NCBI GenBank assembly: GCA_047973435.1
Contig: JBKECA010000071.1
Location: forward strand, 1 to 18,232
Source of the DNA: JBKECA01 sp047973435
GTDB lineage: Bacteria > Planctomycetota > Planctomycetia > Planctomycetales > Planctomycetaceae
Direction of reading: 5' to 3'
Length of the DNA: 18,232 nucleotides
A program made the position numbers and the translations under genes. The notes below the pieces were generated by a model, which searched no databases, had not been told where the DNA came from, and worked only from the letters and a program-made list of their open reading frames with translations. Shown here in pieces: positions 6,938-14,794 of this stretch (positions within the stretch are counted from its first letter, which is position 1; every line of letters starts with the position of its first letter).

Positions 6938-8436
6938 TGCGAAATACTCTGGCCACGCGGTCACTGTTCGAGTTGTCCCAGCCGGGCCGGCGAGCGGCGA
7001 TATTCCCCGCTTCCGATGTCCCTGATCGCCCGCTGTCGGAGTTGATTCCGGCCCATCAGCAATGCAGTTCTCCACCACCGTTGCCGGAGTTGGCCGAGCC
7101 TGCGGTCGTGCGACACTATGTGAATCTGTCGACGCTGAATATGAGTGTTGACACGCATTACTACCCGCTGGGGAGCTGTACCATGAAGTACAACCCCAAG
7201 CGGAACGAGCGTCTGGCCCGGACGGCGGGTATTGTCGACTTACATCCATACGCCCGTGCGGAAGATTCCCAGGGGATGCTCGCCATCCTGTTCGAGATGC
7301 AGTCCATTCTGGCCGAGATTGCTGGCCTGCCGGGGGTGTCGCTGCAGCCGGCAGCGGGGGCTCAGGGCGAGCTGGCGTCGCTATTGGTGGCCAACGCCTA
7401 CTTCAAAGAACGGGGAGAACCGCGCAAAACGGTGATTTTCCCCTCGAGCGCCCACGGCACGAACCCCGCCAGTGCAGCGCTGGCGGGCTTCGACTGTGTG
7501 CAGCTCCCCAGGACCGGCAACGGATTTGTCGATCTCGAAGAGCTAAAGCGGCGTGTCAACGAGCAGACCGCGGTATTCATGATTACCAATCCCAATACGC
7601 TGGGATTGTTTGAGCGAGACATTCCCCGGATTGCCAAAGTCCTGCATGATGCCGGCGGACTGGTCTACATCGACGGTGCGAACATGAACGCCATCTGCGG
7701 ACAGACTCGCCCGGGCGACTTCGGCGGCGACATGATGCACTACAACGTGCACAAAACCTTTACCGGCCCGCACGGGGCGGGAGGACCTGGCTCGGGGCCG
7801 ATTGCAGTGCGGGACTTTCTCGCGGATTATCTGCCCGGACCTGTCGTGCAGGCGCGACCTGCGACCGGCTCTGAGTCCGCAGCCGGCTCGTCGAAAGTGA
7901 TTTACGATCTGGTCAACCCGCCAAAATCAATCGGCCGGATGCGATCGTTCTTCGGGAACGTGGGCATCCTGCTGCGGGGATATTTCTATCTGCGGACGCT
8001 GGGGGCTGCCGGCGTGAAAGCCATGTCGGAGGATGCCGTTCTAAACGCCAACTATCTCAAGGCGAAGCTGGCAGACATTCTGCCCGTGCCGCTCGGGGAT
8101 CGCTGCATGCACGAATTCGTCGCTTCAGCCAAGGAGATCAAGGACAAGACGGGCATTCGCGCGATGGACATCGCCAAGCGGCTGCTGGACTACGGCTTCC
8201 ATGCTCCGACCGTCTACTTCCCGCTGGACATTCCCGAAGCGATGATGATGGAGCCAACAGAAACCGAGTCGCAGGAAACACTCGATCGCTTCGCCGACAC
8301 CATTCGTAAGATCATTGGTGAAGACCCGGATCTGCTGCACTCCGCACCGCACACGACTCCAGTCAGTCGACCGGACGAAGTCAAGGCCGCCCGTGAGCCA
8401 ATCCTACAGTGGTCGGGCCAGTGCGCCGCTGGTTAG
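6937..8436 (+). CDS. gcvPB: Glycine dehydrogenase (decarboxylating) subunit 2, P-protein beta subunit
   Basis: This is the C-terminal-half subunit of the two-subunit P-protein of the glycine cleavage system. It binds pyridoxal phosphate, and with GcvPA it decarboxylates glycine and passes the aminomethyl group to lipoylated GcvH. The 499-residue product is full length. Family hallmarks are HYYPLGSCTMKYNPK (about 74-88), the SSAHGTNPASA block, YIDGANMNA, and the PLP-lysine motif NVHKTFTGPHGAGGPG, with Lys273 as the predicted Schiff-base lysine. No gcvPA, gcvH or gcvT is next to it, so the partners must be encoded elsewhere. It starts at ATG 6937 with no clear Shine-Dalgarno of its own. The next gene begins 9 bases after its stop, so the two are probably co-transcribed. 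Confidence 0.96.
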   Translation: MRNTLATRSLFELSQPGRRAAIFPASDVPDRPLSELIPAHQQCSSPPPLPELAEPAVVRHYVNLSTLNMSVDTHYYPLGSCTMKYNPKRNERLARTAGIVDLHPYARAEDSQGMLAILFEMQSILAEIAGLPGVSLQPAAGAQGELASLLVANAYFKERGEPRKTVIFPSSAHGTNPASAALAGFDCVQLPRTGNGFVDLEELKRRVNEQTAVFMITNPNTLGLFERDIPRIAKVLHDAGGLVYIDGANMNAICGQTRPGDFGGDMMHYNVHKTFTGPHGAGGPGSGPIAVRDFLADYLPGPVVQARPATGSESAAGSSKVIYDLVNPPKSIGRMRSFFGNVGILLRGYFYLRTLGAAGVKAMSEDAVLNANYLKAKLADILPVPLGDRCMHEFVASAKEIKDKTGIRAMDIAKRLLDYGFHAPTVYFPLDIPEAMMMEPTETESQETLDRFADTIRKIIGEDPDLLHSAPHTTPVSRPDEVKAAREPILQWSGQCAAG

Positions 8437-8445
8437 TTTCGATCG

Positions 8446-10362
8446 ATGAATGACCGCGCTGTTGCTTGCGAAACAGGACTGGTCCGACCGGCCGCTCGAA
8501 TGGCCATTGCATTTCGGTGGGCTGGCCTGCTGACGGCGGTTCTCATCTTGGCGGGAGAGGTCTGGCGATGGTCGGACCCCAATCGGCAACTCTTCGCATT
8601 GTTTGGCATTCTGGCCGGAGAGCAGCCGGACTGGCTGCCGTTTGCTCCCTGGTTTGTTGCGTTGCCGCTGCTATGGTGGCGATGGCCGCTGCCGGGGACG
8701 ATCGTCCGTTCGCTCAACGAGTCTGTACGCCGCAGTTCCTGGCTGGCGGGCCTTGCCACGCTGTTGGTCGGCGGGATCGCCTTCCTTGTCAGCTACAACA
8801 GCCAGCAGGAGTTTGTCCGCGATGGTCGGATCTTCCCGCCCGCGTACCACGATGAGTACAGCTATTGGCTGCAGGCAGAAACGTTTCTGCAGTCGCGAAC
8901 CTGGTTGCCATTGCCTGGACCGCGGGCCGAACTCTACGACCAGATGCACGTCCTGAACGAAGGTCGGTTTGCCAGCCGCTACTTTCCGGGCGTCGGACTG
9001 TGGCTGTTGCCGTTTGTTGCCTGCGAAAACCCGTGGCTTGCACAACAAACGGCGCATGCCGTCTGCGCCATGCTGGTGTTCTGGATCGGGCGGGACCTGC
9101 GAGACAATTGGGGCGGCTTCGTGGCCGGTTTACTATTCGCCCTGTCTCCGGGACTGACAATCTTCAGCACGCTGCTACTGGCGCACCATCCCACGCTGGT
9201 CGGGTTGTTGCTGTTCACCTGGGCGTTCCTGCGGCTGAAACGTAACCTTGAACAGTCTGACATTGAACGACAGATCGGCCGGTGGAGCGCTGTTGGCTTG
9301 TACGCAGTCTTGGCTGGGAGCGGTCTGGCGTTTGCAATGTTGTGCAGACCAATGACCGCGGCTGGCGTGGGACTGCCTTTCGGACTGTGGTTTGGATGGT
9401 GGCTGCTGACGAGCCGAGCAGCGATTCGCGTCCGACTGCGACTGGCGACGGCGCTGACAGTCCCGCTGCTGGCGGCCATTGGGGGACTGCTCTGGTACTC
9501 GTCCGCCATCACCGGTGATTCGCTGCTCTCGCCATATCAACAATACACGGACATCTATACACCACGGCACGTCTATGGTTTTAACAATGTACAGCGCGGC
9601 GAGCAGCATCTGGGGCCGAAAGTCATCGACAACTATGACCGCTGGGCGGAGAATTTGACGTTAGCGCTGTCTGTCCGAAACGTCGGGACCCGATTAATTG
9701 CCAGTTTGCGAATGACTTTGGGCGTTGTTCCACTGCTGTTTTCACTGGCGCTGCTGGTCCTGGCGCGCCGGCTGCAAGGGAATGTTCTGTTGCTGGCGGC
9801 GGCGATTGTCTCGTTGCATCTGGTCCATATCCCATATTGGTACGCCGGGATCATGGACTGGCATTACGTTCTGGAATCGGCGCCGTACTGGCTGCTGCTG
9901 TGTGGTGTGGCAACGAGTGACCTGGCCGCTTGGAGTCGCGGCGTGGGAGTCCGCTGGCCGCGACTGTGGTGGGGAGGCGTGCTGGGGACGGCCGTCGCCG
10001 TCAACACCGTGACGCTGCCACTCGCGACGACCCCCGACGGCGAATGGTTGCTCTGGCGGGGACGAATTCCGGCGATGATCCCCGAGCTGCGGTTCGCGCG
10101 GGGACTGTACTCCCATGTTGCGAATGAGATTGAACAATTGCGAGGAGATTCGCCCGCCGTGGTGCTGGTGCTGCCCGATCCGACTGACCGCAGCCTCGAT
10201 TTTGTGACCAATCGTCCCTCCCAATGGGAGACGGTCCTGCGCGTGCGCGTTCCGTCGGACGAGCAGACGCCCGAGGGCTTGCGACACATTGCCGGGCTGT
10301 TTCCCCAGCGACGGCCGCTTGTGCTCAACGCGACGTCGCACGAAGTCCGTCTGTTGAAGTGA
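8446..10362 (+). CDS. GT-C-fold membrane glycosyltransferase-like protein (ArnT/GT39-like)
   Basis: A 638-residue polytopic membrane protein with about ten or more hydrophobic segments, beginning around residues 24-40 and continuing to about 520, then a soluble C-terminal part of about 100 residues. After the third hydrophobic segment comes the acidic motif HDEYSYWLQAETF (Asp136-Glu137). It sits where GT-C enzymes such as ArnT and the PMT family carry their catalytic Asp/Glu in the first extracytoplasmic loop. FASRYFPGVGLWLLPF shortly after also resembles these families. Such enzymes transfer sugars from polyprenyl-phosphate donors on the outer face of the membrane; donor and acceptor are unknown here. 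It lies 9 bases after gcvPB, with no functional link I can name. The start ATG 8446 lacks a clear ribosome-binding site; coupling to gcvPB translation is plausible. Confidence 0.75.
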   Translation: MNDRAVACETGLVRPAARMAIAFRWAGLLTAVLILAGEVWRWSDPNRQLFALFGILAGEQPDWLPFAPWFVALPLLWWRWPLPGTIVRSLNESVRRSSWLAGLATLLVGGIAFLVSYNSQQEFVRDGRIFPPAYHDEYSYWLQAETFLQSRTWLPLPGPRAELYDQMHVLNEGRFASRYFPGVGLWLLPFVACENPWLAQQTAHAVCAMLVFWIGRDLRDNWGGFVAGLLFALSPGLTIFSTLLLAHHPTLVGLLLFTWAFLRLKRNLEQSDIERQIGRWSAVGLYAVLAGSGLAFAMLCRPMTAAGVGLPFGLWFGWWLLTSRAAIRVRLRLATALTVPLLAAIGGLLWYSSAITGDSLLSPYQQYTDIYTPRHVYGFNNVQRGEQHLGPKVIDNYDRWAENLTLALSVRNVGTRLIASLRMTLGVVPLLFSLALLVLARRLQGNVLLLAAAIVSLHLVHIPYWYAGIMDWHYVLESAPYWLLLCGVATSDLAAWSRGVGVRWPRLWWGGVLGTAVAVNTVTLPLATTPDGEWLLWRGRIPAMIPELRFARGLYSHVANEIEQLRGDSPAVVLVLPDPTDRSLDFVTNRPSQWETVLRVRVPSDEQTPEGLRHIAGLFPQRRPLVLNATSHEVRLLK

Positions 10363-10457
10363 CCCGCTTTTCGGCGCGCGTGCGAGAGGCGTCGGCAGGC
10401 AATACCAACGTACGTGTAACTCCAGAAACGCGACGGGTCAGGCGCCCAGGGTTGACG

Positions 10458-11189
10458 TCAGTAACCAACCGCAGCGACTCCGCCGATGTCGATCTCGGAC
10501 AGTCCGAGACGGCGGCGGCCTTCATTGAGAATCTCTTTGGTGCGACTGGCCCCACACCGGGTCACTCCCAGTTCTCGCACAGCCAGCAGACTGTCGAAGT
10601 CGCGGACGCCGCCGGCCGCTTTGACCTGCACGTGCGGCGCGGAGTGCTTGCGCATCAGCCTAAGATCGTCAGAAGTCGCGCCGCCGGTACCGTAGCCTGT
10701 GGAGGTCTTGACCCAGTCCGCGTTTAGCTCGCTGCAAATTTCGCACAGACGAATCTTATGGTCGTCGCTGAGGTAACAGTTTTCAAAAATCACTTTCACT
10801 TTTTGGCCGGCATCGTGTGCGACCTGAATCACCGCCTCGACATCCGCCCGAACGGAGTCCCACTGCTGACTGAGAACCTGAGAGATGTTGACGACCATGT
10901 CGAGTTCCTGGCAGCCGTCGGCCAGGGCCTGCTGGGCTTCCGCCCGTTTGATGGCGGTGGTGTGACCGCCGTGAGGAAAGCCGATCGTCGTTGATGCTTT
11001 GACTGTGCTCCCGGCCAGACGATCCGCACAGCGACGCAGGTAATACGGAAGGATGCAGACACTGGCCACGTCAAACGCCAAGGACAGATCCAGACCCGCT
11101 TCCAACTCGGCGACGTCCAATGTCGGGTTGAGGAGCGAGTGGTCGATCATCTTCGCCATATCGGCGTAGTTGTAATCCATGGATGTCAT
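10458..11189 (-). CDS. deoC: Deoxyribose-phosphate aldolase
   Basis: DeoC cleaves 2-deoxyribose-5-phosphate to glyceraldehyde-3-phosphate and acetaldehyde in deoxynucleoside catabolism, through a lysine Schiff base in a TIM barrel. The 243-residue product has the family motifs: MIDHSLLNPT at the N-terminus, ELDMVVNIS (Asp97), WVKTSTGYG with the predicted Schiff-base Lys161, and VQVKAAGGVRD with the second active-site lysine, Lys190. The start is ATG 11189 (MTSMDYNYADM) or the in-frame ATG 11180. The frame stays open to 11390, but that extension has no family similarity I recognise. No strong Shine-Dalgarno is present. No other deo genes lie nearby. A copy of the dispersed repeat lies about 280 bases upstream. 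Confidence 0.95.
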   Translation of the reverse strand: MTSMDYNYADMAKMIDHSLLNPTLDVAELEAGLDLSLAFDVASVCILPYYLRRCADRLAGSTVKASTTIGFPHGGHTTAIKRAEAQQALADGCQELDMVVNISQVLSQQWDSVRADVEAVIQVAHDAGQKVKVIFENCYLSDDHKIRLCEICSELNADWVKTSTGYGTGGATSDDLRLMRKHSAPHVQVKAAGGVRDFDSLLAVRELGVTRCGASRTKEILNEGRRRLGLSEIDIGGVAAVGY

Positions 11190-11682
11190 CTGCCAGCCGG
11201 GAGGAAGTGGAATTGCCAATCGTGACGTCGGTCGCAGGATATCGGTACGTATCCCAAACAGGAAAGCCGACGGGGTGCAACCGGTCGCAAGAGTGCGATG
11301 GACGTTCGGCCCGACAGCGTGTCCTCCGCGGATTCTGCGGTCGCATGAGATGCTCGCCATCGAGATTGTGCCTGCGAAGTTGATGGCCACATTGCCAAAG
11401 TGGGCGATGCGGCTTTGGCTTTCCTTCCGCCGTCCGATCAGATGTTCAATGACGTTGTGTTGGCGATATTATCCTGCCCGCGGCAGCGAGTGAGATGATT
11501 CGGATGTTAAAGCCCCGCGAGGCAAAACGCATCAACATTGACCGCGTACGATATCGGTTTCTGCCCAACCCCATGCGGCGCACATCCGGAACGTCAAGTT
11601 TCTTCGAGAGCAGGAGACCTGTGGTGCGCGGGGGCTGATGTGATGTTGCTCGCCACTCGATTTCCAGTGCGATCGTGGGAGT
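11190..11682. other. Non-coding stretch upstream of deoC
   Basis: This 493-base spacer lies between the stop of the secreted repeat protein gene and the start of deoC, both minus strand. It contains the second copy of the dispersed repeat (11468-11554) and a small hairpin with arms GGATA (11237-11241) and TATCC (11250-11254) that can extend by CG/CG inside. An open frame in phase with the repeat on the plus strand (…MLKPREAKRINIDRVRYRF…, ending near 11638) exists but has no support as a gene. I see nothing else that I can name. Confidence 0.5.
11468..11554 (-). repeat. Dispersed intergenic repeat, copy B, ending in a -10-like hexamer
   Basis: This is the partner of the repeat at 4564-4650: 71 of 81 bases are identical over 11474-11554, in the same orientation and also between two minus-strand genes. 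Both internal inverted repeats are conserved without change. On the minus strand the element ends GGGCAG followed by GATAAT (11473-11468), in exactly the place where copy A has TATAAA. It lies about 280 bases upstream of the deoC start. A promoter-like role is inference; a mobile or structured-RNA origin is equally possible. Confidence 0.75.
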
Positions 11683-13740
11683 TCAGTCCGCTGCAGGGAT
11701 GGCGAGTAACTCCGCTTCGATTTTTTCCACTTCGGCGATTCGATTCACTGTCACAATCCAGGTCCGGTCAGACTGGTTCTCACCGGGGCGGATCACCAGG
11801 GACGAACCAACGGGAACAGCCTGCTGGACCAGAACCTTGGAATCGGCGAGAACTTCCATCAGGACCTGGGAACCGTCGATCGCTGGGACTGCGCTGATAC
11901 TCGGAAGTCCAGGAACAATGACTTGCGACGTGGGAGAACTCCCGGACAGGGTCAATTCTTGAGCCGTTCCAGTCAGCTCAGCCCGCTGAAGCACCTCTTT
12001 GGCATCGTCGGGGGCCAGCACGGAGGCGAGCAACTGTGGGGTGGTGCTCTTTTCCACCAGTGAGCAGACTGTCACGACAACTGCCGAATCCTCCGCTCTT
12101 CGTTGGGACGCGAGATAGTCGGCGAGCTGGCGCTGCATCGCTTCGGTTTGTCGAACGACCAGTGACAGCGTGCCAGGATGTCCAGTGATGGAGGCCCCGC
12201 CGGACCACTTGCCGCCGCAGCCGCGAGCGACCCGTGCGGCAAAGCGGTTCAGCTCGAACTCCCAGTTCTTCACGGGGATTGGTGAACGACCGGCCGCGGT
12301 GGTCAGCAGATCGCTGACTGGGTAAACGTGAATGACAAACCGGTCGGACGGCTGCTGCTGCTGAACCTGCAAACTCGTCTGGACAATCTCGGGTTCGCCT
12401 GGCGATCCCGACGGGGCGGCGAGAGCTTCGCTGGAGGCAAGATCACTTGTACCATTGTCAAGCATTTGCGGCGCGCTGCGCCGCAACGATTCCCGCAGTT
12501 CCGTCAGGAACTCGGCAACCTGCGCATGCACTCGACTGGTTTGTCGGATGACCAGACTCTTCGTAGCGGTATGACAGCCGATCGTTTCGCCGGATTGCCA
12601 ACAGGCGGCCCCCGTCTTGCGAGACAGCATCTGGCCGAACTGGTCCAGTTCGCGGCTCCAGTCCACTTTTTCCGCAGGCAGATGAGCCACGAGCGGAGTG
12701 ATCAAGTCGGAGACCGGATAGGCGACGGCCAACAGGGGACGGGAATCATCGGACGGGACAACGGGGAGCGGTCGGAGTGGCAGTGGATGCAAGTCGGGTG
12801 CCACTTCCAACGCAGCCGTTGGAGCAATGGGGGTAGGGAGGAGTTCTTCCTCTTCGTCCGGGATCAATATCCGCGCCGTTGCGAGAATCAAGTGCATTTC
12901 ACCATGCTGATTATGCCAGGGGACCATGACCGTCTTTCCATCCGGGATACGGTAGCGGCCGAGGCTGGCAGCCGGTGGCGGCTCGTCGTTGATCCCGGTC
13001 GGATCGATCCACAGATCGACATAGACCGCCCGACGGTCAGCAGTCGCAGCTGCAGTGCAATGGATCACGCTAAACACCACTGCGGGTCCCCCGTTCGCCA
13101 GTTGAACCCGCCGGATATTGCGGACGATCTCCGATGAATGCATGCCATCCAACAGCTGGATCATTTCGTCGGCGGTAATGGGTTCGGTGTAACCGTCCAA
13201 TGCCGCTTCAAGCAAAGTGCTGCCGGCCGCGTGTTCATCAGGACTCTTCGGGGTCAGAACCTGAACCGAGAGCGCAATCTCCACTTCTCGGCTCCGCCGC
13301 AAGTTGGAGAGCAGATCGTCGATTGCCTGATGTCCCGCAGCGGATTGTCGCACGACCAGCGACTGGGTTGGCCCGTGGACAGAGACATGGCCTGCGCCTC
13401 CGGCCATTTCCCAACTCGTGGGCGCCACCACGGACTGCAGGATCACGGAGAGTTCCGCCATCATCTCCAGAGGGCTGGCGACGTGCGGTGTAATCGAGGC
13501 ATTAGTACCGGGGGTCGGGCTGGCTTCGACTCGGGGCGGACCCGGGTGGACTTCGAGTGGCCCGGCCGTCAACACAAGATCCGCTACAGGGTAGACCACA
13601 ATGCTCATTTCCTCGGCGGGAACGGGCTGTTCTTGCGGCAGAATCGGTTCCTGTTCCGGCGGGAACGCTCCCAGTGGACCTTCGGCCAAAGCAACCGTGG
13701 CCAACAGCAAACTGAACGCGAAACCGAGTGTCCAACGCAT
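11683..13740 (-). CDS. Secreted protein with three secretin-like repeat domains, function unknown
   Basis: A 685-residue protein with an N-terminal signal peptide (MRWTLGFAFSLLLATVALAEG, cleavage probably after AxA/EG near residue 20). It carries three diverged copies of one domain, starting near residues 45, 336 and 468. Each begins YPV(A/S)DL(V/I/L), has a variable middle, then SLV(V/I)RQ(S/T) and a helical segment. The pattern resembles the small alpha/beta N-domains of secretins (GspD-type), but the secretin channel domain is missing. After copies 1 and 3 there is a second, less conserved beta-rich region (about 165-330 and 575-685), so the layout looks like A-B, A, A-B. Proline-rich linkers join the parts. 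It is probably periplasmic or surface-associated. A scaffold or interaction role is a guess. Confidence 0.8.
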   Translation of the reverse strand: MRWTLGFAFSLLLATVALAEGPLGAFPPEQEPILPQEQPVPAEEMSIVVYPVADLVLTAGPLEVHPGPPRVEASPTPGTNASITPHVASPLEMMAELSVILQSVVAPTSWEMAGGAGHVSVHGPTQSLVVRQSAAGHQAIDDLLSNLRRSREVEIALSVQVLTPKSPDEHAAGSTLLEAALDGYTEPITADEMIQLLDGMHSSEIVRNIRRVQLANGGPAVVFSVIHCTAAATADRRAVYVDLWIDPTGINDEPPPAASLGRYRIPDGKTVMVPWHNQHGEMHLILATARILIPDEEEELLPTPIAPTAALEVAPDLHPLPLRPLPVVPSDDSRPLLAVAYPVSDLITPLVAHLPAEKVDWSRELDQFGQMLSRKTGAACWQSGETIGCHTATKSLVIRQTSRVHAQVAEFLTELRESLRRSAPQMLDNGTSDLASSEALAAPSGSPGEPEIVQTSLQVQQQQPSDRFVIHVYPVSDLLTTAAGRSPIPVKNWEFELNRFAARVARGCGGKWSGGASITGHPGTLSLVVRQTEAMQRQLADYLASQRRAEDSAVVVTVCSLVEKSTTPQLLASVLAPDDAKEVLQRAELTGTAQELTLSGSSPTSQVIVPGLPSISAVPAIDGSQVLMEVLADSKVLVQQAVPVGSSLVIRPGENQSDRTWIVTVNRIAEVEKIEAELLAIPAAD

Positions 13741-13744
13741 CGTT

Positions 13745-13753
13745 CCCCTCCCT
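13745..13753 (-). promoter_or_regulatory. Strong ribosome-binding site that fixes the start of the secreted repeat protein
   Basis: On the minus strand AGGGAGGGG ends 4 bases before ATG 13740, with the GGAGG core 6 bases away. This is the best Shine-Dalgarno in the window. It supports the start at 13740, which gives a clean signal peptide, over the in-frame upstream start at 13773. Confidence 0.75.
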
Positions 13754-13893
13754 GGGCGCAAATCGCAAAGCATCGGGAGCGCAGTCTGTGTCGACTGCGA
13801 TTTCCCCCATCAACCCAGCTTGTACGTCTGAATACGCATCGGCAGCAAGACCAGATCGCCGGAGACGGGACCGGCGGACGACAGCCTTGGCGA

Positions 13894-14676
13894 TTACTCC
13901 GTCAGCAGGCATTGCAGCGTGGCATGCAGTGTTGTTCCGTTGGAGGCCAGCAGGTCGGGGCGATCGACGTCGAAGGACTGGCCGTCCGTGCGGGTGACAC
14001 GGCCCCCTGCTTCGCGAACAATCAAAGCTCCGGCGGCCTGATCCCAGGGCTGCAGCGACGTCGACCAGAATGCCTCAATCCGTCCACAGGCGACGCAGCA
14101 GAGGTTGAGCGCGGCGGACCCGGTTCGCTGCACCGTCTGAGCGTGGTCGAGCACCTTGAGGAAGCGTTGGACCGCGGGGTGACCCTGTTTCGCTTTGACG
14201 GGCAGGCTGGCCATGCACATCGCGCGACCAATCTCGTCTTCGGTGGTTGTGCCGATTTGCTGGCCGTTGAGCGTCGCACCCTGACCGGCGGATGCAGAGA
14301 AGAGTTCTTTCCGGTTGGGATCAAAGATGGCGCCTACCACCAGTTCTCCGTCCTGTTCCATCCCGATCGACACCGCATAGTAGGGAAAACGGTGGACATA
14401 GTTGGAGGTTCCATCCAGCGGATCGATGATCCAGCGATACCGGGGATCACCGTCGTCGCGTCGCAGCCCCTCTTCCCCGAGAAACCGATGATCGGGGAAC
14501 TGAGCGGAGATCAACTCAAAAATTGCTCGTTGAGAGGCTTCGTCCGCTTCAGTGACGAGATTAGCGGGGGACTTTTCCCGCGCCGTGAATCTCGGTGCCC
14601 AGTCCTGGAGGATTTCGCCCCCCAGTCGAGCGGCCTGCTCGGCCACCGTAAGAAACTTTGTCAGGTCCGTGCTCAT
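13894..14676 (-). CDS. Inositol monophosphatase family phosphatase
   Basis: A 260-residue soluble enzyme of the Mg-dependent, Li-sensitive phosphatase superfamily (SuhB, CysQ, HisN relatives). The metal-binding motifs are complete: FLGEEG (Glu68/Glu69), WIIDPLDGTSNYVH (Asp85, Asp88) and PWDQAAGALIVREAGG (Asp212). Members hydrolyse inositol-1-phosphate, PAP, histidinol phosphate or sugar bisphosphates; the sequence alone does not decide which. The layout is closest to SuhB-like inositol monophosphatases. The start ATG 14676 follows an AGGGGA at a somewhat long spacing. The gene lies 153 bases upstream of the secreted repeat protein on the same strand, so co-transcription is possible, and it is divergent from the DedA gene with a 118-base shared spacer. 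Confidence 0.93.
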   Translation of the reverse strand: MSTDLTKFLTVAEQAARLGGEILQDWAPRFTAREKSPANLVTEADEASQRAIFELISAQFPDHRFLGEEGLRRDDGDPRYRWIIDPLDGTSNYVHRFPYYAVSIGMEQDGELVVGAIFDPNRKELFSASAGQGATLNGQQIGTTTEDEIGRAMCMASLPVKAKQGHPAVQRFLKVLDHAQTVQRTGSAALNLCCVACGRIEAFWSTSLQPWDQAAGALIVREAGGRVTRTDGQSFDVDRPDLLASNGTTLHATLQCLLTE

Positions 14677-14794
14677 GCTGTGATTTCCCCTGTGCCGATT
14701 CGTCTGCCGTTGCCGAGGGTGGATATCGTGCGGTCATACTCTTGCGTTCAAGCCGGAAACTCAAGAAGGTCTCTGCCTGAGGAAGCTGATCGTC

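Noticed and set aside
10360..10440. Inverted repeat TGACCCG / CGGGTCA as a bidirectional terminator between the GT-C gene and deoC
   Set aside because: The arms are only 7 bases and 67 bases apart, with no T-run on either side. Chance is likely.
11190..11390. N-terminal extension of DeoC by 67 residues
   Set aside because: It has no similarity to aldolases. The resulting protein would exceed the usual DeoC length, while 11189 gives a normal 243 residues.
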